Source of the DNA: JANMDN01 sp031376285
GTDB lineage: Bacteria > Actinomycetota > Thermoleophilia > Miltoncostaeales > Miltoncostaeaceae
DNA length: 64,000 bases
Direction: 5' to 3'
Assembly (NCBI GenBank): GCA_031376285.1
Contig: JANMDN010000059.1
Location: 1 to 64,000, forward strand
Shown: positions 26,468-34,899 of the stretch, one piece after another
How positions within the stretch are numbered: position 1 is the first letter of the stretch
How the letters are laid out: each line of letters begins with the position of its first letter
Notes under the pieces: generated by a model
Database searches by the model: none
Seen by the model: the letters and a program-made list of their open reading frames with translations, nothing else
What the model was told of the DNA's origin: nothing
Made by a program: the position numbers and the translations under genes

Positions 26468-27757
26468 CTACAGATCACTGACGTCGAGCACGGTCTGGCC
26501 GACGCTGGTTGCTCCTCCCCCGACGCTTGACCTCGTCGCGCCGCCGATAAGTGCGGCGCGAATTGCCGCCGGCCGGCCAGCCAGCGAAACCAACGGAAGG
26601 GCCGCGCGCCCGGCCACGCTTGCCGTGTACAGGGCTGCGGCGCCCGCGACGAATGGTGCGGCGAAGCTCGTGCCCGAGTTCACCGCGAGGCGGCTCCGGA
26701 TCGCGGTCGACTCGACGCACACTCCGGGGGCCGCAATGCTCACGCGCGGGCCGAAGTTCGAGAACGCCGCGAGGCTGTCGTCAGGGTAGTCAAAGCAGTC
26801 ATCCGGGGGACCAAGCCCGCCGGGCGCGCCGTCAGTGTCGGCAATGGCCGCCACGGCGACGACCTCCGGGTAGGCCGCGGGGACGATTCCGGAGCTGTCG
26901 GCCGCCTGGTTGCCGGCGGCGGCCGCATAGGTCACGCCCGCGGCCGTCGATTCGCAAATCGCCGCGTGCATCAGGTCGCCGTTGACCGTCCCGCAGGCGT
27001 CGTCACTCTCGCCCTCTTGGCCGAGGCTCATATTCGCGACCTCGATTGTCGCGGCGTTTCGCGTGACCCAGTCAATCCCACAGAGGATCGAAGACGTGCT
27101 CCCCGTGCCTCGCGATGACAGCACCCGGATTGACCAGAGCCTGGCGCCCGGTGCGACGCCGACCGTGCCGAAGCCGTTGTCGAGGGCACCGACGATGCCC
27201 GCCACCATCGTCCCGTGCCCGACGAGATCGGTTGAGGTGAGCCCGCTCACGCAGTCGACGCCACCGACGACGTTCAGGTCGGGGTGGTTCGCTTGGATGC
27301 CGGTGTCGAGAATGGCGACGTCGACATCGACGCGCTCGTCCAACCCATCGATCTTCGCGGTTGGAGACCGATCTGCCCCAACCCTGCGAAGGCCGGGCGA
27401 GACCGTCTGCGGTGTCACCTCGACCGCGGTTGCAAACGTCCGAATCGTGCCCTCGACCGAGCGCGCAGCCGTGTACCTACGCGTCGCGTCGGGGAGGACG
27501 CCGACCACGTCCGGATCGGCGCGCAGTCGCGCTTGGGTTGCCGGATCGATGTCTGCGGCAAACCCCGAGAGCGCCGCCGAATAAAGATGACGCGCAGTAA
27601 CCGAAACCGAGCCCGCCTTTCGTGCCGGATCAACCCCGTCTCGAAGGACGACGACCGTGGGTGTCGCGGCGGTGAGCGCTGGCGCGACGAGAAGCGCCGC
27701 CACGGACGCGACGGGAAACGCGCGGCGGGTCGGGTGCGGTCTCATGCGGGAAGCCAT
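26468..27757 (-). CDS. secreted subtilisin-like serine protease (S8)
   Basis: This is a 429-residue exported peptidase. A signal peptide (about residues 1-31) is followed by an inhibitor-I9-like propeptide, then the S8 domain. The catalytic triad is visible as Asp151 (AILDTGIQ), His181 (GHGTMVAG) and Ser364 (GTSFAAPFV), with oxyanion-hole Asn283 (AAAGNQ). Several cysteines suggest disulfides outside the cell. ATG at 27757 and ATG at 27745 are both possible starts. It stands alone, convergent with the broken PIN gene. It probably degrades extracellular protein, and its substrate is unknown. Confidence 0.93.
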   Translation of the reverse strand: MASRMRPHPTRRAFPVASVAALLVAPALTAATPTVVVLRDGVDPARKAGSVSVTARHLYSAALSGFAADIDPATQARLRADPDVVGVLPDATRRYTAARSVEGTIRTFATAVEVTPQTVSPGLRRVGADRSPTAKIDGLDERVDVDVAILDTGIQANHPDLNVVGGVDCVSGLTSTDLVGHGTMVAGIVGALDNGFGTVGVAPGARLWSIRVLSSRGTGSTSSILCGIDWVTRNAATIEVANMSLGQEGESDDACGTVNGDLMHAAICESTAAGVTYAAAAGNQAADSSGIVPAAYPEVVAVAAIADTDGAPGGLGPPDDCFDYPDDSLAAFSNFGPRVSIAAPGVCVESTAIRSRLAVNSGTSFAAPFVAGAAALYTASVAGRAALPLVSLAGRPAAIRAALIGGATRSSVGGGATSVGQTVLDVSDL

Positions 27758-27961
27758 ACCACGGCGCCAGACCTCGGGTGGCCCACGAGCACGCCGACGT
27801 CACACCGCCGACGTGGAAACCCTCCGCGAGCGCTGCCGGTGTGAGCCTCCAACTCGGCGGCCAAATGGCGCATCGCAGAGGACCGAGCCGCGTCTTCTGA
27901 CGATGGAGCCCGGGCACGCGAGTGCGGCGCTCGACTCGACGAGGAGCACAGTCGCGGCCGC

Positions 27962-28756
27962 TCACAAACGCGGCTGGCAGCTGGGGCAGGCAAACATGTT
28001 GCGGGCGGCCAGTTCGGTCTTTGCGACTCCCGCCCCGCAGCGCAGGCACGTTGCCCGGCGGTACACATACGTTCGCTCGCTACGGCGCATCTTGCTGCGG
28101 GGCCTCCCCACCTCGGCCGGGTCGACCGTGACGATGCGCCCCGACCGGACCCCGGCGCGAAGCATCTCGACGATCGTTTTCCAGAGCTCCGTGAGCTGTA
28201 CCTCAGACAGCGTTCGGCTCTCGACCTCGGGTGCGATGCCACAGACAAAGAGCGCCTCGGCTCGGAACACGTTGCCGACGCCCGCGATGGCGGATTGGTC
28301 GAGGAGGAGCGTTCCGATCGCGACCCGACTTCGACGCGCTCGGGCAAAGAACGGCTCGGGATCGACGTCGGTTTGAAGCGGGTCCGGCCCGAGTCGTGCC
28401 ATGAGACGCTCACGGGCGGCTGGGTCGATCAGCTCGCACGCCGTCGGGCCGCGGAGGTCGAGGGTGGTGTCGGGGCTTGTGAGTCGCAGCCGGATCGCCC
28501 CTCGCGCCTCGACGTCGGTTCCGACGCTTTCGCGGAACTTCCCGAAGAGGCCGAGGTGGACGTGCAACAGCTCGCCCTGTTCCCACTCGTAGAACAGGTG
28601 CTTTCCGTAGGCGCCGATAGCCGTCAGGCGCTGTCCGTTGAGGATGGCCGCGCCATCGACGAACCGTCCCTGCGGGGAGCTGACGCGCAGGGGAACCCCG
28701 ACGAACCCGCGACGCTGGTCGCGCGCGGCGCGATGGATCGTGTGGCCCTCGGGCAT
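27962..28756 (-). CDS. nei: endonuclease VIII-like DNA glycosylase (Nei/Fpg family)
   Basis: This is a 264-residue base-excision repair glycosylase/AP lyase that removes oxidised bases. The N-terminal MPEGHTIHR is diagnostic of the Nei side of the family: after Met removal, Pro1 and Glu2 are the catalytic residues. It has the helix-two-turn-helix block (QSAIAGVGNVFRAEALF) and the C-terminal zinc finger with CLRCG and CPSCQ. It resembles actinobacterial Nei2. Stands alone; the 204 bases between it and the protease gene show nothing. Confidence 0.93.
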   Translation of the reverse strand: MPEGHTIHRAARDQRRGFVGVPLRVSSPQGRFVDGAAILNGQRLTAIGAYGKHLFYEWEQGELLHVHLGLFGKFRESVGTDVEARGAIRLRLTSPDTTLDLRGPTACELIDPAARERLMARLGPDPLQTDVDPEPFFARARRSRVAIGTLLLDQSAIAGVGNVFRAEALFVCGIAPEVESRTLSEVQLTELWKTIVEMLRAGVRSGRIVTVDPAEVGRPRSKMRRSERTYVYRRATCLRCGAGVAKTELAARNMFACPSCQPRL

Positions 28757-28888
28757 CGCCCTACGCTACGCGCCGCGCGCCCGTCCGTGAGGGGGAAGCG
28801 CCCCCCGTCGGACAACTGCTCGCAGGGGGTGGTGCCTCGCGCTCGTTCCGGGCACACTCGCCCTGGACGCACCGAGGAGGTTCCAGTC

Positions 28889-29865
28889 ATGTCGCAGACC
28901 ACTCAGGGGTCGGCCGCCCCGTTCCCGCGAGAGCTTGGCGAAGACGGCTCGTTTCGACGTCAGACGTCGCGCTTTCGGGACTGGGTCACCGCCGACGGAT
29001 CGTCGGGGTACCCGGCCGAGGCGGGCCGCTACCACCTCTACGTATCGCTGGCCTGCCCTTGGGCACACCGCACGATCATCTACCGGCGTCTCAAGGGCCT
29101 CGACGACGTCATCTCGATGACCATCGTCGACCCGGAGCGGGGCAATCGAGGTTGGGCGATCACCGACACAACTGGCACCACACCAGACGCGGTCAACGGT
29201 TCCGGTTCTTGTCCGAGGCCTACCTTGCAAGCGATCCAGCCTTCGATGGGCGGGTGACCGTCCCGGTTCTCTGGGACTGCCGCTCAGGACGGATCGTGAA
29301 CAACGAATCGGCCGACATCATCCGCATGTTGAACCGCGAATTCGACGCCCTGGCGAGCGACCACACGGACTACTGCCCGGCCGAACGAGCAGTCCAGATC
29401 GACGAGCTGAACGCGTTCGTCTACGACAACGTCAATAACGGCGTCTACAAGTGCGGCTTCGCGACGACCCAACCCGCCTACGAGGACGCGTTCGGCAGCC
29501 TCTTTGACGCCCTCGACGTGCTCGACTCCCGCCTGGCCGGGCAGCGTTACCTGCTGGGTGACCGAGTCACCGAAGCGGATTGGAGGCTTTTCCCGACGCT
29601 CGTGCGATTCGATCCGGTCTACGTCGGACACTTCAAGTGCAACCTCCGGCCCGTCGCGGACTACCCAAACCTTTCGGGATACCTCAGGGACCTCTACCAA
29701 CACCCCGGCGTTGCGCAGACGGTGAACTTCGACCACATCAAGCGCCACTACTACCGGACGCACCCGACGATCAACCCGACGCGCATCGTGCCCGTCGGCC
29801 CCGCGCTGGATCTGGACCGGCCCCACGGGCGGGACCGTCTCAGGACGCCGAGCGAGCCGGATTGA
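28889..29865 (+). pseudogene. glutathionyl-hydroquinone reductase-like (YqjG/ECM4, Xi-class GST) with frameshift
   Basis: The first frame starts at the ATG at 28889 with a GAGGAGG ribosome-binding site 8 bases upstream. It carries the thioredoxin-like domain with the family active site SLACPWAHR. It runs to GTTPDAVN, and at about 29198-29200 the coding sequence jumps to another frame. That frame continues RFLSEAYL, VPVLWDC, NNESADIIRMLN and the helical C-terminal domain to 29865. Adding one base after position 29199 restores a protein of about 325 residues, the normal family length. In actinobacteria such enzymes are thought to work with mycothiol instead of glutathione. As written it is broken; a sequencing error is the alternative. 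Confidence 0.8.
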
Positions 29866-29907
29866 CACCATTCCGGCACATGCGTCGCGCCCGCTGACAC
29901 ACCGTCC

Positions 29908-29947
29908 GGACTACCCTGAAACGTGGGTGGTGGTCCGGGGTGGCCCC
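29908..29947 (+). repeat. dispersed 40-bp element, copy C
   Basis: Reads GGACTACCCTGAAACGT, then GGGTGGTGGTCC and GGGGTGGCCCC. It lies in the short convergent gap between the broken YqjG-like gene and the dioxygenase-like gene. The bases after it (CCCCTTCGAGAGGGG, overlapping the core end) can form a small hairpin. Confidence 0.85.
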
Positions 29948-29972
29948 TTCGAGAGGGGTGGCTCGGGTGGCG

Positions 29973-30560
29973 TCAGATGACGAAGCTGAAGGTGCCGTTC
30001 CACTGCGTCTTGGTTTTCTTGATCTTGATGAGCAGGCGTGCGTCGAAGATACCGTCGCCGTCGTTTTCGGCGACGCCAGGGAAGAAGAGCTGCGTCGTGA
30101 GCGTCGCGCGACCCTTCGGCGTCACCTTGACGTGAATGTGCTCAGTGCGCCCAGGGTAGAGGCCCGGGACAACCGTGACGAGCCGGTAGCGGCCCTTGGC
30201 ATCGGTCAGCTGGTAGCCACGGAACTTGTAGCCGGAGTTGTCGTAGCTCCCGGCGGCGTTGGCCTGCCAGAAGTCCACCCGCGCACCGGTCAGGGGCTGA
30301 CAGCGAGTGCCGAGGACTCGGCCCGTGAGGATGAGGTGCGTGCCCTTCGTTGCCGCGGTTGCGAGCACCTGTCGCCTCGGCGGACCATCCGTGTAGTACG
30401 GCCCCTCGGTCTTGGGAGGGCTCGCGGCGCAACGCGCGTTCTGAACGCTGGCGGCTTGCGCACCTTGCACGGATGTCCAGGACGCCATTGCCGCTCCGAT
30501 CACCGCGACGCTGGCGGCACCCTTGCGGCGAGTCTGGGCGACGCATCGGGTTGTACTCAC
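29973..30560 (-). CDS. exported intradiol ring-cleavage dioxygenase-like protein
   Basis: This is a 195-residue protein with a signal segment (about residues 13-36). Its body matches the protocatechuate/catechol 1,2-dioxygenase fold: TEGPYYTDGPPRRQ at the start, RVDFWQANAAGSYDN in the middle, and YPGRTEHIHVKV, which supplies a Tyr and the His-x-His iron ligands. Exported single-domain members with these motifs are common in soil actinobacteria. Their substrates (aromatics or lignin fragments) are mostly untested. The GTG at 30560 has an AAGGAG site 7 bases upstream and is preferred over the longer frame. Confidence 0.85.
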   Translation of the reverse strand: MSTTRCVAQTRRKGAASVAVIGAAMASWTSVQGAQAASVQNARCAASPPKTEGPYYTDGPPRRQVLATAATKGTHLILTGRVLGTRCQPLTGARVDFWQANAAGSYDNSGYKFRGYQLTDAKGRYRLVTVVPGLYPGRTEHIHVKVTPKGRATLTTQLFFPGVAENDGDGIFDARLLIKIKKTKTQWNGTFSFVI

Positions 30561-30694
30561 GTCGAACTCCTTCGTGGTGTGCCTGATGGCCACCATAGAA
30601 TGCCCGACTGAGATTGTGGTGAGAGTGAACGCTCATCCGCGCGTCCCCAAGCTGATCCCGGAACCGATCCCGGCGCAGGTGGTAGCGTCGCCCG

Positions 30695-31351
30695 ATGGAA
30701 CCAGCACCGCCCATCACGCCAGCGCTTCGCGTCGCGATCCACTCCGACTTCCTCTGACCCTTCTGCCACGTCGCCCGCGAGCGGGCCGACTGGCTGCGGC
30801 GTCGGTTCGGCGCCGAGGTGGAGTGGAGGCCGTTTCACCTGCACCCGGAGTACCCACCGGACGGGCTCCCACGTGTTGAGCTGGTGGCCAAGTACGGAGG
30901 CGACCATTTTGTCCAGGTCCGGGGGATGGCTGAGGAAGCTGGCCTCGTGATGAACCCGCATCCGGAGCGGATTCCGAACACACGCGACGCGCTTGAGCTC
31001 GGAGAGTGGGCGCGGTCGTTCGGTGCCGACACACATGAACGAATCCACGATCGGTTGATGGACGCCTACTGGGTCGAGGGGCGCGACCTCACACAATGGG
31101 ACGTCCTTGCCGAGTGCGTCGCCGATGTCGGCCTCGATCCAGTCGCGGCGCGGGACGCGGTCATGTCCCGCGATTTCGCGGCTGCCGTCGACGGTTGGAC
31201 CCAGTGGGCCCAGCGCCAAGGCATCAACGGCGTTCCCGCGTTCATCTTCGACAACCGGCTCCTGATCAGCGGCGCCGTGCCGCACGAGTACCTCGAGCGA
31301 GCCGTCGAGCAGGTGCTTGCGATGCGACGCGAGGACGCGGGTCCCGCGTAG
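30695..31351 (+). CDS. predicted selenoprotein: DsbA/FrnE-family thiol-disulfide oxidoreductase with Sec at the active site
   Basis: Reading from the ATG at 30695, codon 21 is TGA (30755-30757) and the frame then stays open to 31351, giving 218 residues. The TGA lies in HSDFL-U-PFCHVARERADWL, exactly at the first cysteine of the CxxC motif in DsbA/FrnE proteins (normally DF-x-CPFC). The rest is a full family member: FHLHPEYPPDGLP, the helical insert, and QRQGINGVPAFIFDNRLLISGA with the cis-Pro loop. A bulged hairpin that fits bacterial SECIS rules follows the TGA at the right distance. Without readthrough, the ORF from 30818 would lack the first strand and the active site. The main alternative is a nonsense mutation in a decayed gene. 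Partner and substrate are unknown. Confidence 0.78.
30765..30794 (+). promoter_or_regulatory. SECIS-like hairpin downstream of the in-frame TGA
   Basis: The stem is GCCA/TGGC, a bulged C on the 5' side, GTCG/CGAC, a bulged C on the 3' side, CCCG/CGGG, and a CGAG apical loop (30778-30781). That is 12 base pairs with two single-base bulges. The apical loop starts 20 bases after the TGA and has G at its second position, both within the published bacterial SECIS pattern. Confidence 0.65.
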
Positions 31352-31449
31352 CCACGCCGAGCGGTAGTGACGAAATCCGCGCGCGTTGTTAATGCGACCG
31401 TGATCATGCGAGGCTATGGTCTTCTGGAACGTCAAACCAGGAGGAACCG

Positions 31450-31809
31450 ATGCGTCCACTTACACCCCTGCTTCTCTCCGCGGGGGCCGCAGCGAGCCTC
31501 GTGATCAGCTCCGCCTTTGCTGCCACGCCCAAGACGCTCAGCGGAACCGTTGGGCCAGGCTTCACGATCGGCCTCACGCAGGGCGGCAAGGCCGTCAAGA
31601 CGCTGAAAGCCGGCAGCTACACGATCGCGGTCACCGACAAGTCGAACATCCACAACTTCCGGCTGAAGGGTCCCGGGCTGAACAAGGAGCTCATGAGCGT
31701 CAGCGCGGTTGGCAAGAAGACCATCAAGCTGACCCTCAAGAAGGGCACCTACACCTTCGTATGCGACCCGCACGCGTCGAGCATGAAGGGCACCTTCAAG
31801 GTCACCTAG
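31450..31809 (+). CDS. exported cupredoxin/plastocyanin-like blue copper protein
   Basis: This is a 119-residue exported protein with a signal peptide to about residue 25 (SSAFA-ATPK). The type 1 copper ligands are visible: His68 (NIHNF), Cys105, His108 and Met112 (CDPHASSM). This is the plastocyanin/halocyanin pattern, so it should carry electrons outside the membrane. A GGAGG ribosome-binding site precedes the ATG. It stands alone, followed by a strong terminator. Copper handling genes lie 13 kb away at 44-46 kb. Confidence 0.9.
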   Translation: MRPLTPLLLSAGAAASLVISSAFAATPKTLSGTVGPGFTIGLTQGGKAVKTLKAGSYTIAVTDKSNIHNFRLKGPGLNKELMSVSAVGKKTIKLTLKKGTYTFVCDPHASSMKGTFKVT

Positions 31810-31832
31810 CAGGGGCGATGCTCGTTGGGACT

Positions 31833-31875
31833 GGTCGCGCCCTGCCCGCCCTTCGGGCGTTGGCGGGGCGCGACC
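31833..31875 (+). terminator. terminator hairpin after the cupredoxin gene
   Basis: A long stem pairs GGTCGCGCCCTGCC with GGCGGGGCGCGACC (one G-T pair) and has an inner GCCC-TTCG-GGGC hairpin. It lies 24 bases after the stop. Confidence 0.8.
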
Positions 31876-32041
31876 TCCCAAGGTTCTCGAAGGCGGAAAG
31901 AGCCAGCAGATCGGTCGGTTGATACCGCTCGCTTGGGGGGTTCGAACTGACCGAGCGGGCGGCGCGCGGGGAGGCCGTGGGGCCTAACGTCCCGAATAAC
32001 GGAGTCTCCCGAACCTCGACCCCGACACGACTGGACTGATC

Positions 32042-32224
32042 GTGATCTTCAACACCGCTCGCCTGGTTCTGATCGCCACTCTTGCAGGGCTTTCTGTCAC
32101 CGCTTTGGGGGTCGACGCGCCAAGCGACACGTCGACGCCCACCTGCACTGAGCCTGCGGTCGTCCAAGGCGTGGACACCAACGGGCAGCGATACGCCTTG
32201 AGCGCCATCACCTGCGAGCCGTAG
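32042..32224 (+). CDS. small exported protein of unknown function
   Basis: A 60-residue ORF with a hydrophobic N-terminus (about residues 5-24, LVLIATLAGLSVTALG) followed by a short Thr-rich part with two cysteines (TCTEP and ITCEP), which could pair outside the cell. It starts with GTG and no clear ribosome-binding site. Family not recognised. Plausible but unproven. Confidence 0.35.
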   Translation: MIFNTARLVLIATLAGLSVTALGVDAPSDTSTPTCTEPAVVQGVDTNGQRYALSAITCEP

Positions 32225-32301
32225 GCCAGGCCTGGGCGGGCTCTCCTCGCCCCTTCTGCCTCACGCGATAGCTCTGCCGGTCGAGTGGAATAAGTCGGGC
32301 G

Positions 32302-32738
32302 ATGAGGTTCGCGCGACGGTTCGACTCGGCGGGAAGACCGCGACGGGCATCCTCGGTTCCCGAGGAGTTGTCGCGGCTCTCGGCACGAGCAAGGGGCTGG
32401 CGGTGAAGGGCACGATCAACGGCCACACCTCCCGGAGCACCGTGGCACCGTGGCGAGGGGAGTTCATGCTTCCGGTCAGTGCTGAGATCCGAAGTGCCGC
32501 GGGTGTCGCGGCCGGTGACGAGGTCGACATCGACATCGACACGGAGCCCCGGGAACTCAGTGTGCCGACCGACCTCACGGATGCCCTCGGAAGCGACGCC
32601 GACTCCAAGCAATTCGTCGCCGGGTGGTCCTACGGCAACAAGCGCCGCATGGTCCTTCCGATCGATGGCGCAACGTCGGCCGGGACCCGTGAGCGACGGA
32701 TCGTCAAGGCAATCAGCGCGCTTCGAGAGGGCAAGATC
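32302..32738 (+). pseudogene. DUF1905/YdeI-family gene with frameshift
   Basis: The ATG at 32302 begins MRF, then the frame must change after 32310 to continue ATVRLGGKTATGI, the usual start of a DUF1905 protein. The rest runs in one frame: KGTINGHTSRSTVAPW, EFMLPVSAEIR, DEVDIDIDTEPRE, then the YdeI/OmpD-associated C-terminus SYGNKRRMVLPIDGA and RERRIVKAISALREGK. One missing base explains the break. No stop follows the natural end, so the frame runs on into the remnant of another gene. Confidence 0.65.
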
Positions 32739-32795
32739 TCGCTCGGGCTCCGCGCGGCACGTCGGCATGAGGTCGATCCGCGAAAGGACGCCGGA

Positions 32796-33149
32796 TCTCA
32801 AGAACTGTGCGCGGCCGGCCTGGCCCTCGAGACATTCGTGGTGGTGGAGATCTTGAAGCAGCTCGACTTCGCTGACACATCGATCCGCGCCTACCCCTAC
32901 CGGGATCAACAGTGAGAAGTCGACCTGGTGCTCGAAGACCGCGCCGGGAGAGTCGTCGAAATCGAGGTCAAGGCAACCGCATCGCTTCGGCCCGGCGTCG
33001 ACCGAACCCTGCGACGGCTACGGGACGGCCTCGGCGACAGGTTCCGGGCCGGAGTTGTGATCTACACCGGGGCCGACACTATTCCGTTCGGCGAACGGCT
33101 CTGGGCGGTTCCCGTGAGTGGCCTGTGGACAGGCGCGCGGGGCAGGTAG
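32796..33149 (+). pseudogene. C-terminal remnant of a DUF4143 AAA ATPase, with nonsense codon
   Basis: This matches the C-terminal third of the intact ATPase encoded at 37797-38999: GLALETFVVVEIL versus GLLEAFVLAELR, AYPYRD versus FHYRD, then EVDLVLEDRAGRVVEIEVKATAS and FGERLWAVPVSGLW. The two halves are in the same frame but separated by a TGA at 32913-32915, where the paralog has Ser-Gly-Pro. The N-terminal two thirds, with the ATP site, is missing. A relic. Confidence 0.75.
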
Positions 33150-33214
33150 CCGGAACTCCCCGGCCCGACCGCCTCAGCAACGCAAACTCGGATGCGCGAA
33201 CGCGGCAGTCCTTG

Positions 33215-33925
33215 TCAGTGAACGGCGTCGCCGGGCCCTTCCCGTCGACGAATGACGCGGACGAGCGCGAGGCTCACGACAAGCAGCGCGATTGATGCCC
33301 CGAGGGTTCGCAGGTTGATCGACGGCACACCACCGTCGAAGCGCTCGATCGACGCACCGAAGAGCACGAACGCGACGATGCTCGGGAGGCTGCCGAGGGC
33401 GGTGCCCGTGAGAAACGACAGTGGCCGGATTCGCAGGAAGCCAGCGAGGTAGCTGACAAGGTCGAAGGGAAGGAGCAGCAGGCGCAGGATAAGGGTCGTC
33501 TCGAGGCCGCGGGCTCGCATCCGGTGGGCGTAGCCGCGGAGGCGTCCTCCCCCGTCGTCTACGAGGCGTTCGTCGGCGAACCACCGTCCGATCGCGTACG
33601 CGAACATCGCCGACGCGTTGGCCGCCACGACGACGACCGCAAGTCCGAGGCCGACGCCGAAGAGGTAGCCGGCGGCAACCGTGAGGACCGTCGCCGGAAA
33701 GAGCAGGAGTGGACGGAGCACATAGGCGCCAATCAACGCGATCGGCCCCCAGGCGCTTCCCTGGATGGCATCGACGAGCCGGCGCGCTGTCTCACCGGGC
33801 CCGACGCCGCTGCGAATCGACCAGAGTTGGTAGCCGCCGATCACCGCGATCCAAAGGGCCACGACCAGAAGGTGCTGTCGCCGCCGCGAGCGACTGGGGG
33901 CGGCCAATTGATCGTCAGCGTCCAT
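33215..33925 (-). CDS. TVP38/TMEM64-family (VTT domain) membrane protein
   Basis: This is a 236-residue integral membrane protein with five to six hydrophobic segments. The VTT/DedA-like core is clear: YVLRPLLLFPATVLTVAAGYLFG, AYAIGRWF and LLLLPFDLVSYLAG with the re-entrant Phe-Pro and Asp residues. Members of this superfamily move lipids across membranes or affect membrane homeostasis. The ATG at 33925 follows a GGGGG stretch, so I prefer it over the GTG at 33952. It stands alone. Confidence 0.88.
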   Translation of the reverse strand: MDADDQLAAPSRSRRRQHLLVVALWIAVIGGYQLWSIRSGVGPGETARRLVDAIQGSAWGPIALIGAYVLRPLLLFPATVLTVAAGYLFGVGLGLAVVVVAANASAMFAYAIGRWFADERLVDDGGGRLRGYAHRMRARGLETTLILRLLLLPFDLVSYLAGFLRIRPLSFLTGTALGSLPSIVAFVLFGASIERFDGGVPSINLRTLGASIALLVVSLALVRVIRRREGPGDAVH

Positions 33926-34300
33926 ATGGCCCCCGTCTTGAAGACTGAACACGACGCCGACGCGCGTTCCTTGCGAACGAACGGCTGCCCTTCAGAGCAG
34001 CCGGTGCGACGAAGTACGGCTCAACCAGTATGCAACGCCGTACCGGTGACCGCTCGCGGTCGGCTCGGTTTTCGTCCGCAGCCGGCGACAGTGCAAGTCG
34101 TGAGGCCCCGCTACCGTACGGCGCCGATCGAACGCAAGACCTGACTGTAGGGGCCGGATGCCCGGCGAACCAGGGATGTCATGCCGCTCGAGGCGTCTCG
34201 CTTCACATCATGAGCCGAATGCTCGAACGAACGCTTGACTTGTGAAGCGGACGCAGACCGCCGGTCGAGGCTGTGAGACGTTCGGAGAACCGCGAGGCGG
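33926..34300. other. 375-bp gap without a recognisable gene
   Basis: Only chance ORFs are visible between the VTT gene and the first VapBC pair. A short inverted repeat ACCG-CTCG-CGGT occurs near 34050. No tRNA, transposon end or conserved element is seen. Confidence 0.4.
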
Positions 34301-34699
34301 TTACTGAAGGGATGCTGCGTGAATCGTGAGTCGCGTGTGTCGCGCGAGCGTGGCGAAGTCCGCATCCGCGTGGAGGACGGGCGCGCTGGCCCTGATGGCG
34401 GCAGCAGCAATCAAACAGTCGATGAGCTTCCGGACGGTTTCGCCGCGTCGTCTGCAGGTGCGGTACAGCGCGGCCGCTTCGTCGTAGTCGGCGGCGGTGA
34501 TCGAGATGATCGTGGCTCGGGCAAGGAGGCCGCGCAGTTCTCCAAGATGCCGCTCGTCTCGTGCCCCAGCCAGGACCTCCATGCTGATCGCGTCACAGAT
34601 CGCGATGTCGGCACTTAACACGTCGTCGACGGTGTTGCAAACGGCCGAACCGGTGTCACGGAGGAACTCGATCCATGCGGACGTATCGACCAGGATCAT
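34301..34699 (-). CDS. vapC: VapC-type PIN-domain ribonuclease toxin
   Basis: This is a 132-residue PIN domain. Acidic metal-binding residues are in the expected places: Asp5 (ILVDTSAW), Glu in ISMEVLAGAR near 41, Asp in KLIDCLIAAAA near 93, and HADADFATLARH near 113. VapC toxins cleave tRNA or rRNA and are held inactive by VapB. Its start overlaps the antitoxin stop by 4 bases. First of three toxin-antitoxin pairs within 3 kb. Confidence 0.92.
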   Translation of the reverse strand: MILVDTSAWIEFLRDTGSAVCNTVDDVLSADIAICDAISMEVLAGARDERHLGELRGLLARATIISITAADYDEAAALYRTCRRRGETVRKLIDCLIAAAAIRASAPVLHADADFATLARHTRLTIHAASLQ

Positions 34700-34899
34700 C
34701 CGGCCCGGCTGGCCCGCAGCTCGTCGAGGTTGCCGTCCCAGCCCGAGCCGCGTAAGCGTCGAGCGTCGTCAAGGTCGAGCGGTTCGGCGGCGAGCCGACG
34801 AAGAGCCAGATTGACCGCGTCTCGTTTGGAGTCGAGCCGGTAGCGCTCCATCACCGATCGGCAGGCATCGTCATCGATGTCGATATTGGTGCGTGACAT
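34696..34899 (-). CDS. vapB: VapB-type antitoxin
   Basis: This is a 67-residue antitoxin. The N-terminal RTNIDIDDDACRSVMERY and KRDAVNLALRRLA form a ribbon-helix-helix DNA-binding part of the VapB family. The C-terminal DDARRLRGSGWDGNLDELRAS is the segment that wraps the toxin, with the Gly-Trp-x-Gly box typical of this family. Operator-like direct repeats overlap its start codon. Confidence 0.9.
   Translation of the reverse strand: MSRTNIDIDDDACRSVMERYRLDSKRDAVNLALRRLAAEPLDLDDARRLRGSGWDGNLDELRASRAG

Noticed and set aside
29949..29966. An 18-base exact match between the end of repeat copy C and the nrdR gene (58325-58342)
   Set aside because: In nrdR it is ordinary coding sequence with no repeat core nearby, and the match does not extend; treated as chance.
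32913..32915. A second in-frame TGA as selenocysteine in the DUF4143 remnant
   Set aside because: The position is not a redox site in the family, the gene lacks its ATP domain, and a frameshift lies upstream in the same reading frame, so a nonsense mutation is far more likely.
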